In this document: piece by piece, positions 32,758 through 34,775 of the stretch
Numbering within the stretch: position 1 is the first letter of the stretch
Layout: each line of letters opens with the position of its first letter
Assembly: GCA_900756765.1 (NCBI GenBank)
Contig: CAAELE010000038.1
Span: forward strand, 1-34,775
Length of the DNA stretch: 34,775 nt
Direction: 5' to 3'
Source of the DNA: an uncultured Collinsella sp.
GTDB lineage: Bacteria; Actinomycetota; Coriobacteriia; Coriobacteriales; Coriobacteriaceae
Made by a program: the position numbers and the translations under genes
Notes under the pieces: generated by a model
The model's database searches: none
Seen by the model: the letters and a program-made list of their open reading frames with translations, nothing else
What the model was told of the DNA's origin: nothing

Positions 32758-32943
32758 TCGAGGTCTAATACTTTTCCCGAGAAGTGAACGAGTGAAAACG
32801 GACTCCCGAAGCATCGACACTTTTGGCGTGCAATTTCCTGCGGTTTTGCCAGTCAAATCCTGCGGTTTTGACGCCTAAAAATGTCAATGCTTCGGGGGTC
32901 CAAATACAGCCGTTCACTTCTCGGGAAAAGTATTAGACCTCGA
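32758..32943. repeat. 186-bp fold-back element with 33-bp terminal inverted repeats
   Basis: The ends 32758-32790 and 32911-32943 are perfect inverted repeats of 33 bp. Inside them a second, near-perfect inverted repeat (GGACTCCCGAAGCAT at 32800-32814 against ATGCTTCGGGGGTCC at 32887-32901, extended by several bases) continues the stem. The centre holds two direct copies of CCTGCGGTTTTG (32837-32848, 32859-32870). No protein-coding content is evident. It looks like a miniature inverted-repeat element or a structured RNA. Confidence 0.85.
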
Positions 32944-32997
32944 AATATGGGCGGCGTTCGCGAACGGCAACTAGCTTGCGTCCGGTAGCCGGCACTT

Positions 32998-33024
32998 GGG
33001 GCAAAGGGACTGCCCTTTTGCCCC
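32998..33024. repeat. Related palindrome, variant (copy 4)
   Basis: GGGGCAAAGGGACTGCCC, then TTTTGCCCC: the same CAAAGGGAC core as the other copies with different outer arms (GGGGC in place of AATGTGA). Part of the repeat-rich gap before the dihydrouridine synthase gene. Confidence 0.7.
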
Positions 33025-33108
33025 TTCACCATTGCATCGTATCTGGTGTGGAAAAAATATCGCCTGCGTTCTCGCGCCTGCGAAGAGTTCCTGAACCGCT
33101 TGAATGGG

Positions 33109-33140
33109 ATGTGACAAAGGGACAGTCCCTTTCTCACATT
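33109..33140. repeat. Dispersed palindrome, copy 5
   Basis: ATGTGACAAAGGGAC and GTCCCTTTCTCACATT: one mismatch (C for G) from a perfect palindrome. It ends 19 bp before the start of the dihydrouridine synthase gene and would fold in its 5' leader. Confidence 0.85.
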
Positions 33141-33159
33141 GATTTGAGAGTGGATGTTG

Positions 33160-34113
33160 ATGAATTTATCGCTGGCCCCCATGGAGGGGATTACCGGGCA
33201 TGTGTTCCGTCGCGTGCATGCGGAGTGCTTTGGCGCGCTCGATTGTTATTACACGCCGTTTTTGCCGCCGCCGCGGGTGGGCAACCGCTTTGGTGGCAAG
33301 GCGTTTAAAGAGGTCGATCCTGCCAATAACCAGGGGCTTAACGTAGTACCTCAGCTGATGTCCAAGAACGCGGACGAGTTTGTGTGGGCGGCACAGGTGC
33401 TCGCCGACATGGGTTATCGCGAGGTCAATCTCAACTTGGGTTGTCCTTCGGGAACGGTTGTCGCCAAGGGCAAGGGTTCGGGTTTCTTGCGCAATCTCGA
33501 CGAGCTCGAGGTGTTCTTGAACGATGTGTGCGGGCGGTCGCCGTTGCCGGTGTCGGTCAAGACCAGGCTGGGGCTGGAGAGTGACGACGAATACGAGCGC
33601 GTGCTCGATCTGTATTGCCGCATGCCGTTGGCAGAACTAATCGTGCATCCGCGCGTACAAAAGGACCGCTATACGGGCTCGCCGCGCAAAGAGTTTTATG
33701 GCGAGACGCTGGAGCGGGCGCCGTTTCCCGTGGCCTATAACGGTGACATTTTTGATCTTGAGGGCATGTACGCGCTGGTGGAGGCCTATCCCGGAACGCG
33801 CCACATAATGTTGGGGCGCGGCCTCCTCGCGAACCCCGCGCTGGCTCGCATGGTCAAGGGCGGCCCTGCTGCAACGGCTGCTGAGCTGCAGCGTTTCCAC
33901 GACACGATGTTTGCGGCATATGCGGAAGAGATTGGCGGCAATGCGGTCTTTCGCATGAAGGAGTGGTGGTTCTACGCCAAGTGCGCCTTCGCCGATCCTG
34001 TTACCGTTCACAAGATCGTACGCAAGACCAAAAAGGTCGACGAATATCGCGCCGCCGTCGAGCGCGTCTTTCGCGAGCAGCCACTTGCACCCATAGCCCG
34101 CTTCCACGGCTAG
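33160..34113 (+). CDS. dus: tRNA-dihydrouridine synthase
   Basis: This 317-residue FMN-dependent TIM-barrel reduces uridine to dihydrouridine in tRNA D-loops using NADPH. MNLSLAPMEGIT is the conserved start, NLNLGCPSG carries the catalytic Cys95, and SVKTRLG and IVHPRVQKDRYTG hold FMN- and substrate-contact residues. MLGRGLLANPAL is the phosphate-binding C-terminal loop. The C-terminal helical domain includes FRMKEWWFYAKCAF. Two ATGs are possible (33154, 33160). I chose 33160, which gives a better spacing from GAGAG and the usual N-terminus. It belongs to COG0042; which U positions it modifies cannot be told. Single gene, preceded by a palindrome. Confidence 0.9.
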   Translation: MNLSLAPMEGITGHVFRRVHAECFGALDCYYTPFLPPPRVGNRFGGKAFKEVDPANNQGLNVVPQLMSKNADEFVWAAQVLADMGYREVNLNLGCPSGTVVAKGKGSGFLRNLDELEVFLNDVCGRSPLPVSVKTRLGLESDDEYERVLDLYCRMPLAELIVHPRVQKDRYTGSPRKEFYGETLERAPFPVAYNGDIFDLEGMYALVEAYPGTRHIMLGRGLLANPALARMVKGGPAATAAELQRFHDTMFAAYAEEIGGNAVFRMKEWWFYAKCAFADPVTVHKIVRKTKKVDEYRAAVERVFREQPLAPIARFHG

Positions 34114-34121
34114 CTAGTCAT

Positions 34122-34163
34122 TGGGGACGTTCTTTAACGACTACTCATTTAAGTGCGTCCCCA
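34122..34163. terminator. Hairpin downstream of dus
   Basis: TGGGGACG (34122-34129) and CGTCCCCA (34156-34163) pair across 26 bases. It lies 8 bp after the dus stop. No T-run follows, so a dispersed repeat is as likely as a terminator. Confidence 0.4.
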
Positions 34164-34183
34164 GCGACTATGTTGCAAAAGCT

Positions 34184-34236
34184 GTACGTCAGCACCCAAA
34201 GATGTCGAAAAAAGTCGACTTTGGATGCTGACATAC
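34184..34236. repeat. Long imperfect inverted repeat
   Basis: 34184-34208 (GTACGTCAGCACCCAAAG...) is nearly complementary to 34215-34236 (TCGACTTTGGATGCTGACA...), with a 3-base bulge and a few mismatches and a short A-rich loop. It sits between dus (+) and the antitoxin-like gene (-), which ends at 34258. Confidence 0.7.
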
Positions 34237-34257
34237 ACGTTTGGGTTCGGCGGGGGA

Positions 34258-34524
34258 CTAGGCAATCCTTGCGTCAAGGGTAATGAGCTCCCTGAGCCGC
34301 TCTGCGCGTGTCTGCCCATGACGCTTTGCCTTTGCGTCAAATGCTTCAAGAACCGATTCACCCACACGTGCCGATAAAACAACGCTTGGTTCATCGGAAA
34401 TCGGCGGCCTTCCCAACTTGACGGTGTGGCCCTTTGGCCACTCATCTTTTTCGTATGCCGCTGCGGCTTTTTCTAGCTCACCGGGAGCAAACCCCATCAT
34501 CTTTTCGAGCTGCTTGGCGTCCAT
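34258..34524 (-). CDS. Ribbon-helix-helix antitoxin-like protein
   Basis: This is an 88-residue protein. The C-terminal half has a ribbon-helix-helix pattern: strand SVVLSARV, helix VGESVLEAFDAKAKRHG, helix TRAERLRELI. The N-terminal half (MDAKQLEKMMGFAPGELEKA, then HTVKLGRPP) is the linker type seen in CopG/RHH antitoxins. ATG 34524 has AGGAGG upstream. A 35-codon ORF (34533-34640) ends 8 bp before this start, and a 30-bp near-palindrome lies upstream of that. This is the typical layout of an autoregulated toxin-antitoxin unit, with the partner apparently reduced or atypical. Confidence 0.7.
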   Translation of the reverse strand: MDAKQLEKMMGFAPGELEKAAAAYEKDEWPKGHTVKLGRPPISDEPSVVLSARVGESVLEAFDAKAKRHGQTRAERLRELITLDARIA

Positions 34525-34532
34525 AGTGCCTC

Positions 34533-34640
34533 CTATCGATCGATTCCGATTTCCCTGAGCACCTTGCGCGTAGGAGGGACAAGGGCGTGGTAAATGATGT
34601 AGCCATCCCGATCGGGGCAACATCGAGCGATGAGCTCCAT
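34533..34640 (-). CDS. Tiny ORF upstream of the antitoxin-like gene, possible toxin remnant
   Basis: ATG 34640 to TAG 34533-34535 gives 35 residues (MELIARCCPDRDGYI, then IYHALVPPTRKVLREIGIDR). The frame is open further upstream without an ATG. The stop lies 8 bp before the antitoxin start, so the two would be co-translated. I do not recognise a family. It may be a truncated toxin C-terminus, a leader peptide, or a genuine microprotein. Confidence 0.35.
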   Translation of the reverse strand: MELIARCCPDRDGYIIYHALVPPTRKVLREIGIDR

Positions 34641-34652
34641 GAGGCGGCTTCT

Positions 34653-34682
34653 CTTTTTGTATACAATTTTGTAGACAAAAAG
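34653..34682. promoter_or_regulatory. 30-bp near-palindromic operator of the antitoxin unit
   Basis: Two overlapping dyads, TTGTATACAA and TTGTAGACAA, are framed by CTTTTTG and CAAAAAG. The whole 30 bp is palindromic except at two symmetric pairs. It lies 12 bp upstream of the tiny ORF, where an RHH antitoxin would be expected to bind. Confidence 0.6.
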
Positions 34683-34743
34683 CGATATACTAGATATAAC
34701 GAAACAACGAACTGAATAAAGAATACAAAAAAAGAGCCACGAC

Positions 34744-34770
34744 CAGTTAAAGCCTGAGAAACTTTAACTG
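34744..34770 (-). terminator. Possible terminator of a gene beyond the right edge
   Basis: CAGTTAAAG (34744-34752) pairs with CTTTAACTG (34762-34770). On the minus strand it is followed, after about 10 bases, by a T-run at 34727-34733. It would end a minus-strand transcript entering from outside the window. Confidence 0.45.
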
Positions 34771-34775
34771 CGAGC

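Noticed and set aside
32681..33308. Short ORFs with LILFPRSER-like peptides on both strands
   Set aside because: The same peptide from both arms is simply the translation of the inverted repeat at 32758-32943.

Overview
The window is GC-rich bacterial chromosome. Gene content points to a gut Coriobacteriia species, most likely Collinsella or a close relative. The hints are a Coriobacteria-type sirtuin, a second gyrase-like topoisomerase pair, an OFA-type MFS transporter beside an agmatine-deiminase-like gene, a CD1871A-type CXXC microprotein, a LuxR-type regulator, and families of short palindromes between genes. This placement is inferred from gene content; there is no rRNA to confirm it. 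I found no tRNA, rRNA or CRISPR array.

Layout. 1-870 holds decayed sequence: the C-terminal tail of a DUF4143-type ATPase (+) and the C-terminal part of a SIR2-family gene (-). 950-2535 (-) is a two-gene radical SAM 'mobile pair' cassette. The N-terminal piece of the same sirtuin lies on its other side (2532-2732, -), so the cassette appears to have landed inside the sirtuin gene. Next come a TetR regulator, a cupin, an HxlR regulator with an N-terminal cysteine, and an iron-sulfur flavoprotein (2876-4891). 5000-6094 (-) is an AAA ATPase preceded by three exact-period 19-bp repeats. 6315-10598 (-) is a divergent type IIA topoisomerase operon (B then A subunit). A frameshifted sugar O-acetyltransferase follows (10833-11392, +).

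11568-18986 (-) reads, in transcription order, response regulator, histidine kinase, LuxR-type regulator, and a 1455-residue exported protein ending in an LAGTG sorting signal. Divergent from it (19077-21119, +) is a redox operon: CXXC microprotein, polyferredoxin membrane protein, and TlpA-like lipoprotein, closed by a strong terminator. 21371-24625 is a fused ABC ATPase/permease with a very large extracytoplasmic domain.

24785-30772 is the most interesting metabolic block: MFS transporter 1 (+), a TetR regulator (-), an agmatine-deiminase-like enzyme, an ornithine/putrescine-carbamoyltransferase-like enzyme with altered substrate motifs, and MFS transporter 2 (a paralogue of the first). A CGGTAGG(T/C)AT motif occurs at the MFS1 promoter, the tetR upstream region and the enzyme-operon upstream region, so the TetR protein probably controls all three units. 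The likely role is uptake of a guanidino compound, its deimination, and phosphorolysis of the ureido product to carbamoyl phosphate. The substrate is not certain to be agmatine.

30857-34240 is rich in repeats: five related palindromes counting one at 24624, a 186-bp fold-back element, and two more hairpins. They surround two membrane-protein genes (-) and a tRNA-dihydrouridine synthase (+). The right end carries a ribbon-helix-helix antitoxin-like gene with a tiny upstream ORF and a 30-bp near-palindromic operator.
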